From the NCBI GenBank assembly GCA_023150555.1, contig JAKLKQ010000047.1, positions 1 through 54,535 of the forward strand: DNA of 54,535 nt, in the 5' to 3' direction. This document shows, piece after piece, positions 45,724-54,535 of this stretch. The notes beneath the pieces are model-generated. The model ran no database searches, had not been told where the DNA came from, and was given only the letters and a program-made list of their open reading frames with translations. The DNA comes from Planctomycetota bacterium. Lineage in GTDB: Bacteria; Planctomycetota; SZUA-567; H5-PLA8. The position numbers and the translations under genes were made by a program. Each line of letters begins with the position of its first letter. Positions within the stretch are counted from its first letter, which is position 1.

Positions 45724-48700
45724 TCCCGCTGGTTGTGCGCTCGCATTACTCGCTGATGCACGGGACCGCCGGCGTCGAACGCCTCTGCGCGGGCGCCCGC
45801 GCGCGCGGCTACGAGACCCTCGCGCTGACCGACGCCGACAACCTGTATGGCCTGCCCGCGTTTCTCCGACACGCGCGGCGCGCCGGACTGCGACCCATCG
45901 TGGGCGCCGAGGTCACGGACCCGCAAAGCGCGCATCGCGCCGTCTGCCTGGTCAAGAACGCCTCCGGGTACCGCAACCTCTGCGGATTGCTCACCGCGCG
46001 GCACATGGATGACGGCTTCGCGTTGAAAAGCGCGCTGCCGCCGCGCGCGGAAGGCCTGCTGGTGCTGACCGACGGCGCCGGGTTGCTCGAGGCCTGGCAC
46101 GCCGCCGGCGCCGACATGGCCGCGATGCAACCGCGCCGCCCGCGCGACGGCTTCGGGACGCTTCGAGAAAAGGCGCGGCGCCTGGGTGTGCCGTTGGCCG
46201 CCGTGCCCGACAGCTACTTCCTGGATGCGGACGAATACGACACGCTCCGCGTGCTGCGCGCGATCCAGCGCAACACGTGCCTGTCACGCTTGCCGCCCGG
46301 GGACGTTGCGCCGCCCGACGCGTGGCTGGCGCCGCCCGCCGAGTACCGGCGGCGCTTCGAGACGCATCCCGAGACCATCGCCGCGACGGAGGAACTGGCC
46401 GAACGCTGCGCCTTCGCCGGGCCGGACACGCAGACGGTCTTCCCGGCATGGCACGATGCCGGGGGGCGTCCGGCGGCCGAGGTCCTGCGGCGGCTGGCGT
46501 ACGCCGGCGCGCAGCGGCGCTACGCGCGCGAGTTGCCCGAGGAAGTCGTCGAACGCCTCGAGCACGAACTGCGCAGCATCTCGGAGAAGGGCTTCGCCGA
46601 CTACTTCCTGGTCGTGCGCGAGATCGTGCGGCTGAGCCCGCGCATCTGCGGGCGTGGCAGCGGAGCGGCGTCGATCGTCGCCTACTGCCTGGGCATCACC
46701 AACGTCTGCCCGCTGAAGTTCAACCTCTACTTCGAGCGCTTCCTCAATCCCGGGCGCACCGACCCGCCGGACATCGACGTGGACTTCGCGTGGGACGAAC
46801 GCGACGACGTGCAGTTGAAGGTGCTGGCTCGGCACGACGGCCACGCCGCGATGGTCTGCAACCACGTGCTCTTTCAGCCGCGCCTGGCGCTGCGCGAGGT
46901 CGCCAAGGTCTTCGGCTTGCCCGAGCGCGAGATCGCGCGCGTGGTCAAGCGCTTGCCGTACTACTGGCGTGACGACGAGTCCGGCGACGACTTTCAGGCG
47001 CGCATCGAGCAGCTGCCCGAGATGCAGGCGGTGGGCTTCGAGGAACCCTGGCCGCAGATCTTGCGGATTGCGCACCGCATCATCGGAACGCCGCGTCATC
47101 TTTCGGTCCACGCCGGCGGCATCGTGGTCACGCCGCGGCCGGTGGCCGAGTACGCGCCGGTGCAGCGCGCGGCCAAGGGCGTCCCGATCCTGCACTGGGA
47201 GAAGGACGGCACCGAGGAACTGGGTCTCGTCAAGATCGACCTGCTGGGCAACCGCAGCCTGGCCGTGATCCGCGACGCCATCGAGAACCTCAAGCGCGAC
47301 GGCTGCGGTTTCGACGAGACGAGCTGGGAGCCCGAAGATGACGAGCAGACAAAACAAGCCGTCGCCGAAGGCACGACGATGGGCTGCTTCTATATCGAAT
47401 CGCCCGCGATGCGCCTGCTGCAGAAGCGCGCGGGCCGGGGCGACTACGAGCACCTGGTGATCCACTCGAGCATGATCCGACCGGCGGCGAACGAGTACAT
47501 CCGCGAGTACCTGCGGCGCCTGCGCGGCGGAGCGTGGACGCACTTTCATCCGCTGCTGGCCGACGTGCTCGAGGAGACCTACGGGATCATGGTCTACCAG
47601 GAGCAGGTCAGCCAGGCGGCGATGGCGCTGGCGGACTTCGACCACGCGAACGCCGACCGTCTGCGCAAGATCCTGAGCAAGAAGGACAAGGAGCACGAAC
47701 TCGCCGAGCTGAAGGAACGCTTCGCGGCCGGCGCGGCGCGCAAGGGCGTGGAAGCGGCGTGCGTCGAGGACGTCTGGCGCATGATCCTCTCGTTCAGCGG
47801 CTACAGCTTCTGTAAGCCGCACAGCGCCAGTTACGCGCGCGTCAGCTTCCAGGCCGCGTACCTGAAGGTGCATTACCCGGCCGAGTTCATGGCCGCGGTG
47901 ATCTCCAACCAGGGCGGCTTCTACGGCACCTACGCGTACGTCTCCGAGGCCCGGCGCATGGGCGCGCGTGTGCTGCCGCCGGACGTGAACGCCAGCGAAC
48001 TGCGCTGGCGCGGGGATGGCGCGCACGGCGCGCACGGCGCGATGCGCGTCGGGCTGATGGCATTGAAGGATCTGAGCGGCGAGACGGCGGCACGGATCCT
48101 GGCCGAACGCGGGCGCCGGCCGTTTCGCGACCTGTCCGATTTTCTGGCGCGCGTGGCGCCGGACGAGCGCGAAGGCCGCGCGCTGGTCCACGCCGGCGCC
48201 TGCGATCGCCTGGAGCCCGGGCGCGACCGCGTGGAGCTGTTGTGGGCGCTGGCCGCGTGGCAGCGCCGCCGCGCGCGCGAACGGAAGAAGAACGCCGCGC
48301 CGCTGTTCGAGACGCCGATGGACGCGCGCGCGCCGGAGCTGGAGCCCACGGGCGAACTGGAACGCCTGCGCAACGAGTTCGCCGTGCTGGGCTTCCTCTG
48401 CGACCGGCATCCGATGGAGCTCTTTTCGGAGAATCCCGCCGTGCGCGGCGTGGTCAAAGCGCGCGAGCTTCCGGCGCACGTGGGCCGCAACGTGCGCGCG
48501 GCCGGCTGGCTGGTCACCGGCAAGGTGGTCTCGACGAAGCACGGCGATCCGATGGAGTTCCTCACCTTCGAGGACGAGACGGGGCTGCTGGAGTCGACCT
48601 TCTTCCCACAGGCGTACGCGCGCTACTGCGACCTGCTGGCCGAGGGCGGGCCGTTCGTGCTGGAAGGCCTGGTCGAGGAGGAGTTCGGCGCGCAGACGTT

Positions 48701-48782
48701 GACGGTGCACGCCGTCGAACGCCTGCGCCGCCGAACCGGAACTTTATCGAATCGGGAGGTGGCCTATGCTGAACGAACGTGA
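45720..48782 (+). CDS. dnaE2: DnaE2-like error-prone DNA polymerase III alpha subunit
   Basis: GTG 45720 overlaps the preceding stop (GTGA), giving 1020 aa, DnaE2-sized (DnaE1 is ~1160). The PHP region (RSHYSLMHGTAGVERLCAGARARGYETLALTDADNLYG) has Arg where DnaE-type PHP domains usually have the first His of HxH, so proofreading by PHP is unlikely. The catalytic acids are in DPPDIDVDFAWDERDD (Asp351/353/355) and VKIDLLGNRSL. GIMVYQEQVSQAAM and FSGYSFCKPHSASYARVSFQAAYLKVHYPAEFMAA are DnaE blocks. The C-terminal OB fold is present (GRNVRAAGWLVTGKVV). It is the polymerase that would carry out translesion synthesis with the ImuB-like partner. Confidence 0.88.
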   Translation: MIPLVVRSHYSLMHGTAGVERLCAGARARGYETLALTDADNLYGLPAFLRHARRAGLRPIVGAEVTDPQSAHRAVCLVKNASGYRNLCGLLTARHMDDGFALKSALPPRAEGLLVLTDGAGLLEAWHAAGADMAAMQPRRPRDGFGTLREKARRLGVPLAAVPDSYFLDADEYDTLRVLRAIQRNTCLSRLPPGDVAPPDAWLAPPAEYRRRFETHPETIAATEELAERCAFAGPDTQTVFPAWHDAGGRPAAEVLRRLAYAGAQRRYARELPEEVVERLEHELRSISEKGFADYFLVVREIVRLSPRICGRGSGAASIVAYCLGITNVCPLKFNLYFERFLNPGRTDPPDIDVDFAWDERDDVQLKVLARHDGHAAMVCNHVLFQPRLALREVAKVFGLPEREIARVVKRLPYYWRDDESGDDFQARIEQLPEMQAVGFEEPWPQILRIAHRIIGTPRHLSVHAGGIVVTPRPVAEYAPVQRAAKGVPILHWEKDGTEELGLVKIDLLGNRSLAVIRDAIENLKRDGCGFDETSWEPEDDEQTKQAVAEGTTMGCFYIESPAMRLLQKRAGRGDYEHLVIHSSMIRPAANEYIREYLRRLRGGAWTHFHPLLADVLEETYGIMVYQEQVSQAAMALADFDHANADRLRKILSKKDKEHELAELKERFAAGAARKGVEAACVEDVWRMILSFSGYSFCKPHSASYARVSFQAAYLKVHYPAEFMAAVISNQGGFYGTYAYVSEARRMGARVLPPDVNASELRWRGDGAHGAHGAMRVGLMALKDLSGETAARILAERGRRPFRDLSDFLARVAPDEREGRALVHAGACDRLEPGRDRVELLWALAAWQRRRARERKKNAAPLFETPMDARAPELEPTGELERLRNEFAVLGFLCDRHPMELFSENPAVRGVVKARELPAHVGRNVRAAGWLVTGKVVSTKHGDPMEFLTFEDETGLLESTFFPQAYARYCDLLAEGGPFVLEGLVEEEFGAQTLTVHAVERLRRRTGTLSNREVAYAERT

Positions 48783-48813
48783 AGTCTCCCACGCGGACGG
48801 AGCGCGGACGATC

Positions 48814-49515
48814 GTGTGCGGGCGATTTGCGCAGACCGGCGCGGCCGAGGACCTGGCGCGCTTCTTCGACATCGGCGAACCCCCGCCGCCGCCGCGCGGC
48901 CGGAAGGGGGGCGGGCGCTTCAACATCTCGATCACCGACGCGATCCTGGCCGCGCGCGTGGAGCACGGGCGCCGCGCGTGGGTCTGGACGCACTGGGGCT
49001 TCCTGCCGTCGTGGTCGCAGCGGCCGCTCTTCAATGCACGCCGCGACAAGCTCGTGAAGAGTGCAACCTGGAAGTCCGCGTTCCGTCAGAGGCGCTGCCT
49101 GATCCCGGCGACGGGCTTCTACGAGTGGCCGAAGGTGAACGGCCGCAAGAGCAAGGAGCCCTTCCACATCCGCCGCAAGGACGGGGCGCTCTTCGCTTTC
49201 GCCGGGCTGTGGGAAGAGGGCGCGGATCCGGCGGGCGAAGTCCTGACGTGTTCGTCGATCGTGACGACCGAACCCAACGAGTTGATGCGCCCGATCCACG
49301 ACCGCATGCCGGTGGTCCTGGCGCCGGACGAGTTTGAGCGCTGGCTCGATGCCGGGAACGAGAAGCCCGACGCGCTGCTACCGCTTCTGGAGCCGCGCGC
49401 GTGGCCGGCGTTCGAGGCCTACCGCGTGAGCCCTTACGTCAACCGCGCGGGACAGGAAGGCCCGGAGTGCGTCGCGCCGCTGAAGGCCCCGCCACAACAG
49501 CCGACGCTTTTCTGA
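48814..49515 (+). CDS. SRAP/HMCES (YedK-like) abasic-site protein
   Basis: The start is set at GTG 48814 because it makes the second residue Cys (M-C-G-R-F-A-Q), the catalytic residue that must be exposed by Met removal; an ATG at 48766 would bury it behind 16 residues. The 233-aa protein keeps Asn74/Arg76 (NARRDKL), Glu104 (GFYEW), and His162 (IHDRMPVVL), with WGFLPSW also present. SRAP proteins form a thiazolidine crosslink with abasic sites in single-stranded DNA. It overlaps nothing but follows dnaE2 closely and fits the damage cassette. GGAG at 48799 gives an 11-nt spacing, a little long. Confidence 0.86.
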   Translation: MCGRFAQTGAAEDLARFFDIGEPPPPPRGRKGGGRFNISITDAILAARVEHGRRAWVWTHWGFLPSWSQRPLFNARRDKLVKSATWKSAFRQRRCLIPATGFYEWPKVNGRKSKEPFHIRRKDGALFAFAGLWEEGADPAGEVLTCSSIVTTEPNELMRPIHDRMPVVLAPDEFERWLDAGNEKPDALLPLLEPRAWPAFEAYRVSPYVNRAGQEGPECVAPLKAPPQQPTLF

Positions 49516-49564
49516 CGGATTAACCGCCGAAAACGCAGAGCGCGCAGAGAACCGAAGCGCTCAA

Positions 49565-50626
<1,062 letters not shown>

Positions 50627-50641
50627 GGCGATGGGACGGCC

Positions 50642-51154
50642 TTAGCCCTTGGCGAGCTGCTGCTGGAGCTTGCGGTTCTTCTCTTCGACCTTGGCGGTCA
50701 TGTCCTTTTTGTGGTCGTGCAGGCGCTTGCGCATGTCTTCATCGCCGAGGGCGATGATCTGGGCGGCCAGGATCGCGGCGTTGGCGGCGCCGAATTCGCC
50801 GATGGCGACGGTGGCGACGGGAATGCCCGGCGGCATCTGCACGGTGGAGAGCAGGCTGTCGAGGCCCTGCAGCGAGGTCGAGGCGATGGGCACGCCGATG
50901 ACCGGCAATATGGTGTGGGCGGCGACGACGCCGGCCAGGTGCGCGGCGCCGCCGGCGGCGGCGATCATGACCTTCAGGCCTCGCTTTTCGGCCTCGCGGG
51001 CGTAGCCGCAGGCCTCGTCGGGCGTGCGGTGCGCGCTGCGCACGGCGACCTCGTAGGAGATGCCGAACTTGGCGAGCGTATCCAGGCACTGCTTCATGAC
51101 GGGAAGATCGGAGTCGGAGCCCATGACGACGCCGACGAGGGGAGCTTTTGCCAT
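50642..51154 (-). CDS. purE: N5-carboxyaminoimidazole ribonucleotide mutase
   Basis: ATG 51154 gives 170 aa, typical for PurE. VGVVMGSDSDLPVMKQCLDTL (about 7-27), RSAHRTPDEACGYA with the active-site His, AAAGGAAHLAGVVAAHTILPVIGVP, and GLDSLLSTVQMPPGIPVATVAIG are the family hallmarks. It moves the carboxyl group from N5-CAIR to C4 in purine synthesis. No purK is beside it. The last ~25 residues are Lys/Gln-rich (MTAKVEEKNRKLQQQLAKG), slightly longer than usual. It lies between the DUF4388 protein and mtnA in one minus-strand unit. Confidence 0.95.
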   Translation of the reverse strand: MAKAPLVGVVMGSDSDLPVMKQCLDTLAKFGISYEVAVRSAHRTPDEACGYAREAEKRGLKVMIAAAGGAAHLAGVVAAHTILPVIGVPIASTSLQGLDSLLSTVQMPPGIPVATVAIGEFGAANAAILAAQIIALGDEDMRKRLHDHKKDMTAKVEEKNRKLQQQLAKG

Positions 51155-51174
51155 GTAGGTGGATTCCTTTATTG

Positions 51175-54100
51175 CTATTCCTGGAAGACGAGGATCTCGC
51201 CGTTCTCCAGGATGAAGATGACCTGCTTCTCCTGTTGCGCGTCTTTCACGATCGGTGCGCCGGCGATGCGGGTGCTCGCATGGTACTCCCACGCCTTGCG
51301 CATCTTAGTCTTGCCCGCCTGCATTTCAAAGGCGTACAGCATGCCCTCTTCGGTGCCGAAGTAAAGGTAGGTGATGTCCTTGGTGAATTCCATGAAAGCG
51401 ATGCCGCCGCAGACGCTGCCCACGAAGCCAGTCTCGGCGTCGTTTTCGTCTTTCAGCGCCGTGCCGATGGCCTGGCCGGCCATGTCGATGCCGGAGACGC
51501 TGCCGGTGGTTCCGGTGCCGACCCATAGCGTGTCGCGGCGCATGACCGCGGGCGTCTGGACCAGCCCGCCGAGGGCCGGCGCCTGGATCACCGCGCCGCC
51601 CTTGAGTTCGAAGAAGTAGGCCGAGCCTCTGGGGTCCTTGGCAAATGCGATCACCTGGTCGCGGTAGATCAGGGGTTGCCCGATGATGGGTACGTTGGGC
51701 GTGCGCCCGGTATAGACGCGGTCGGTCTTCTTGCCGTCCTGCAGGATATCGAGCGTATAGAGATTGCCGTCGTCGCAACCGAGCAGGATCTCGGTGCCGT
51801 TGGGCATCAGCACCGGCGTGGTGGTGATGTTGCCCGGGACCTCTCCTTCCAGCTTCAGTTGCGCATCCTTCTCGGTGCCGATGGCCAGGACCTTCCTGCC
51901 CACCGGGAGCAGGTAGTAGATCTTGTTGCCGGCGCGCGGAATGCGGGTCACGTTGGCGGGGGCCTGCAGCAGGCGGATGCCGAGTCTCTGCCCTAGGACG
52001 ACGAGGCGCAGGTTCGTATCGGGCTCGTTCGAAGCCAGGCAGTCGCCGCTCTGGGTCGTGAAGAGGTAGGTCTTCTTGCCGTCGATCTCGAACGAGAAGA
52101 TGCCGCCGTAGACCCGGCTGTTGATCCCGGCGCCCTGGAGGAAGTGGAGGGGCGGCCCCACCTGCTTCACCTTCCCCTTTTCGTCGATTCCGAAGCGGTA
52201 CAGGTCGCCGTTGTCGGCGCCGATCAGGAGCGTGGCGCCGTCCAGCAAGGCCTGGCCGCTGACGGCGGGCCCGACGATGCGGGCCTCGCGGTCCTGGGCG
52301 ATCGGTTCGCGCACGAGTCTGACGGTGAAGGTCTCCCGCAGGCCGGCGATGGAGCGCGTCACGGTCTTGTAGCCGGGCTTGGAGAAGTCGAACTTGCGGT
52401 TCTTGTCCGGATCGTAGTGGAAGATGTTGTCGCCCGTGGGGCCGACGCTGTTGATGAACGTGTCGTCCAGCGCGACGCGGACGGCGTCGGTGGCGCAGAT
52501 GATCTTCAGGGGCAGCTTGACGGCCTTGTAATTCTCGTCGTTCTCCATCCATTTCTTGAATTCGGGCAGGTCCTTGAAGTCGGAACGGAAGCCGACCTTG
52601 AAGTTGAACTCTTCATCGACGGTGCGCCAAACGGCGGCCTTGATGCGCGCGATGCCTCCCTCGTAGCGCTTGATGGCTTCTTCGGCCTCGAGGATGGATT
52701 TTACGGCTTCTTCTCTGTGCGATTCCTGTGAAAACTTGTTGTCGATAACGTATTTCAGGTCGGCCTGCGCCTTGTAGAAGTTCCCTGCGCGCAGAGCTGC
52801 CAGCCCGGAATTCAGCTTTTCCAGGCTGTCGTTCTTGCCTTCCTCGGCCCTGGCTCGAATCTTGTCGTCGATATTGGAGATGCGGCGGTCCACGTCGTCC
52901 ATGCGCGCCTTGACGGTGGGGCCGATTCGGAGGAAGGGCGACGAGCGCGCTTGCAGTCCGTCGCGGCGCCAGACGGAGGCCGCCTCCTGAAGCCTGTCCT
53001 TGGCCCCGTTCAGGTCGTTGGCGTGTTCGAGTTCCTCGGCTTCCTTGATCATCACGCTGGCTTCCTGGCGGGCGGCGTTGTACAGCTGCCAGCCGGCAAA
53101 TTCGTGCAGGCCGATCAGCAGGCAGATGACGACGACGGCGGCCGCGCCGACGGTGATCATCAGATTGCGCTTGCGCTGGGCGCGGCGGTCTTCGCTGGTC
53201 AGCATCACGCCGGCCAGCTTCTCCTTCAGGTGGCCCTGGCTGGGCACCAGCTGCATGGCCTTGCGGTAGCTGTCGGCGGCGGGCTTGACCTGGGCCTGCT
53301 TGGCGAGGATGTCGCCCAGGTTCTCGTACTCTCGCGCGGCGGCGGCCTTGTTGTCCTCGGCGATGTACACCTGGATCAGTTCCTGGCGCACCTCGATGTT
53401 GGACGGTTCGCACTCCAGCGCGCGAACGCACGCGCTGCGCGCTTCGGCGTACTGCTGGTTGGCCTTGTAGGCGGCGATCAGCTCCTGGTACTGGTAGACG
53501 GCATCGCGGCCCTGGCCGCGCCTGGCGTAGATGGCGCCCAGGCGTTCGCGGCTGTGCAGGTGCTGGGGCAGGATCTGAAGGATGCGCTTGTAGAGCGCGA
53601 CGGCCTTCTCTTCGTTGCCGGCCTGGATGTCGGCCTCGGCCAGCACGCTGAAGTGGATGGCGGCCTTCTCGTTCTGAGCCTCGGCGGAGAGCGCCTCGGC
53701 CAGGGCCAGCCGCATCTCGGGGTCGTCGCCTTTTACGGCCAGCAGGCGCTCCAGGACCTTGCAGCGTCGGGGCCGTTCGCCCTCCTGCTCCAGGCGGGTG
53801 GCGGCGGCCTGCAGTTCCTCGGCGGAGGCGGGCCGGATCATGGACGACTGCAGGAAGGCGGCGAGCGCCTGCAGGACCTCGAAGCGGAACAGGTACGTGT
53901 CGCGGATCAGGTCGTCGACGTCGCGGCTGCCGTCGATCATCATCAGCACGCGCTGCTCGATGACGTCGATCTCCATCTTCCCGCCCTGCACGGCTTCGAG
54001 GACGGTGGGCTCGGCGACGTAGATCTCGCGGAACGACGGCACCTGCTGGCGCAGGCGTTCCCATTCGTCGACGCGCCGCGCCGCTTCCATGATCAGGTGC

Positions 54101-54535
54101 GAGATGGGGAGGTTGGAGCCCTTGCCGGTCAACTGGTCGATGAAGAGGTCCTTCGGCGGCGGGCCCTCGATGAACTCGAACTGGGCGGCTTCCCAGCCGA
54201 AGATGTCGTAGATCTCTTCCTCGATCTGGTGCGTGACCAATTCGTCGACTTGGCCCTGCTCCATGTAGCCCAACTGCACGAGGTTCGCGCCAAGAGGCTC
54301 CTTGTTCTCGGTCTGGCGCTGCAGGGCCTCGGCGACCTGGTCTTCCTTGACGACGCCGCGCCCGACGAGGATTTCGCCGAGCAGCAGGGGCTTCTGTTTT
54401 CCGTGGGAGAGGTACTTCACCTGGCCTGCATCGAAGAAGATGTTGCGTTCCATCTCGGTGTCGCGGACGAAGACGCGCAGCGTCCCCGTCTGCTGGTTCA
54501 TCGCGAGATTCTGGAAGATGTCCGCGAGTGAGAAG
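51175..54535 (-). CDS. DUF4388/PATAN-TPR-transmembrane-propeller protein (N-terminus outside the window)
   Basis: The frame is open through the right edge: codons before the ATG at 54501 read FSLADIFQNLA, the continuing DUF4388 start, so the gene begins beyond the window. The visible ~1119 residues run: DUF4388 (MNQQTGTLRVFVRDTEMERNIFFDAGQVKYLSHG) with LLLGEILVGRGVVKEDQVAEAL to about 130; TPR repeats (about 245-410); a TM helix (LMITVGAAAVVVICLLIGLHEF, about 440-461); a coiled-coil/TPR-like part; and a PQQ-type beta-propeller to the end (PNGTEILLGCDDGNLYTLDI, YLYFGTEEGMLYAFEMQ). It is a large inner-membrane protein with a cytoplasmic signalling side and an outside propeller. Function is unknown; a stress- or ligand-sensing role is inferred. 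Confidence 0.78.
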   Translation of the reverse strand, partial: FSLADIFQNLAMNQQTGTLRVFVRDTEMERNIFFDAGQVKYLSHGKQKPLLLGEILVGRGVVKEDQVAEALQRQTENKEPLGANLVQLGYMEQGQVDELVTHQIEEEIYDIFGWEAAQFEFIEGPPPKDLFIDQLTGKGSNLPISHLIMEAARRVDEWERLRQQVPSFREIYVAEPTVLEAVQGGKMEIDVIEQRVLMMIDGSRDVDDLIRDTYLFRFEVLQALAAFLQSSMIRPASAEELQAAATRLEQEGERPRRCKVLERLLAVKGDDPEMRLALAEALSAEAQNEKAAIHFSVLAEADIQAGNEEKAVALYKRILQILPQHLHSRERLGAIYARRGQGRDAVYQYQELIAAYKANQQYAEARSACVRALECEPSNIEVRQELIQVYIAEDNKAAAAREYENLGDILAKQAQVKPAADSYRKAMQLVPSQGHLKEKLAGVMLTSEDRRAQRKRNLMITVGAAAVVVICLLIGLHEFAGWQLYNAARQEASVMIKEAEELEHANDLNGAKDRLQEAASVWRRDGLQARSSPFLRIGPTVKARMDDVDRRISNIDDKIRARAEEGKNDSLEKLNSGLAALRAGNFYKAQADLKYVIDNKFSQESHREEAVKSILEAEEAIKRYEGGIARIKAAVWRTVDEEFNFKVGFRSDFKDLPEFKKWMENDENYKAVKLPLKIICATDAVRVALDDTFINSVGPTGDNIFHYDPDKNRKFDFSKPGYKTVTRSIAGLRETFTVRLVREPIAQDREARIVGPAVSGQALLDGATLLIGADNGDLYRFGIDEKGKVKQVGPPLHFLQGAGINSRVYGGIFSFEIDGKKTYLFTTQSGDCLASNEPDTNLRLVVLGQRLGIRLLQAPANVTRIPRAGNKIYYLLPVGRKVLAIGTEKDAQLKLEGEVPGNITTTPVLMPNGTEILLGCDDGNLYTLDILQDGKKTDRVYTGRTPNVPIIGQPLIYRDQVIAFAKDPRGSAYFFELKGGAVIQAPALGGLVQTPAVMRRDTLWVGTGTTGSVSGIDMAGQAIGTALKDENDAETGFVGSVCGGIAFMEFTKDITYLYFGTEEGMLYAFEMQAGKTKMRKAWEYHASTRIAGAPIVKDAQQEKQVIFILENGEILVFQE

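Overview
The window is GC-rich bacterial chromosome (clearly above 60% G+C by eye) with dense genes. No single gene fixes the taxonomy. Several traits together suggest Planctomycetota or another PVC-like or uncultured phylum (inference only): a sigma factor fused through a membrane helix to an extracytoplasmic domain, a DUF4388-TPR-propeller protein, a DUF4091 hydrolase beside an NHL-repeat protein, a ceramidase-like protein, and a Ycf46/DUF1257/DUF2997 set.

Region 1 (1-8958) is the right-hand part of an integrated genomic island. It starts inside an ATP-dependent DNA-ligase-like gene and carries small zinc-ribbon and hypothetical genes, a module like the plastid/cyanobacterial Ycf46 ATPase with DUF1257 (Ycf35-like) and DUF2997, an excisionase-like HTH gene, a tyrosine integrase and an SPL-like radical SAM gene. 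It ends at 8931-8958 in the 3' end of a tmRNA or Ala-type tRNA with no 5' part in the window, which I read as the att site.

Region 2 (8959-14350) is ordinary chromosome: an AraC regulator, a DegT/DnrJ-type aminotransferase and a ceramidase-like protein, then an MFS transporter. A pair of GTGCAT repeats with a 20-nt period lies between the regulator and the aminotransferase.

Region 3 (14497-24196) is an envelope region. It holds an ECF sigma factor fused to a transmembrane segment and a large outer domain, then a tightly packed operon: GT1-type glycosyltransferase, zinc-ribbon/TM/LolA-like protein, beta-barrel outer-membrane protein, RND/MMPL transporter and a small membrane protein. The set looks like a lipid or glycolipid export pathway.

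Region 4 (24290-35584) is a candidate undescribed biosynthetic cluster. It has a divergent JmjC/cupin gene, a region-4-only sigma-like membrane protein, a FeeM-type N-acyl amino acid synthase, a B12-binding radical SAM enzyme, a ThiF-like adenylyltransferase, an unknown 90-aa protein, a tyrosine phenol-lyase/tryptophanase-like PLP enzyme, a vanillyl-alcohol-oxidase/p-cresol-methylhydroxylase-like flavoprotein, a GPH transporter and an E2-type acyltransferase fold lacking its catalytic His. FeeM, TPL and VAO/PCMH families often act on tyrosine or para-alkylphenol compounds, so a tyrosine-derived acyl metabolite is a coherent but untested idea.

Region 5 (35588-40952) holds divergent secreted proteins: an NHL propeller and a DUF4091 hydrolase.

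Region 6 (41024-49515) is a DNA-damage (SOS) cassette: lexA with its own promoter/operator, DUF72, an ImuB-like Y-family polymerase lacking the first catalytic aspartate but carrying a clamp-binding motif, a DnaE2-like polymerase, and an SRAP/HMCES abasic-site protein. An AT-rich DUF5131 + TcmP pair sits between lexA and the rest and appears to have been inserted.

Region 7 (49565-54535, minus strand) contains mtnA, purE and a large DUF4388/TPR/propeller protein that runs off the right edge.
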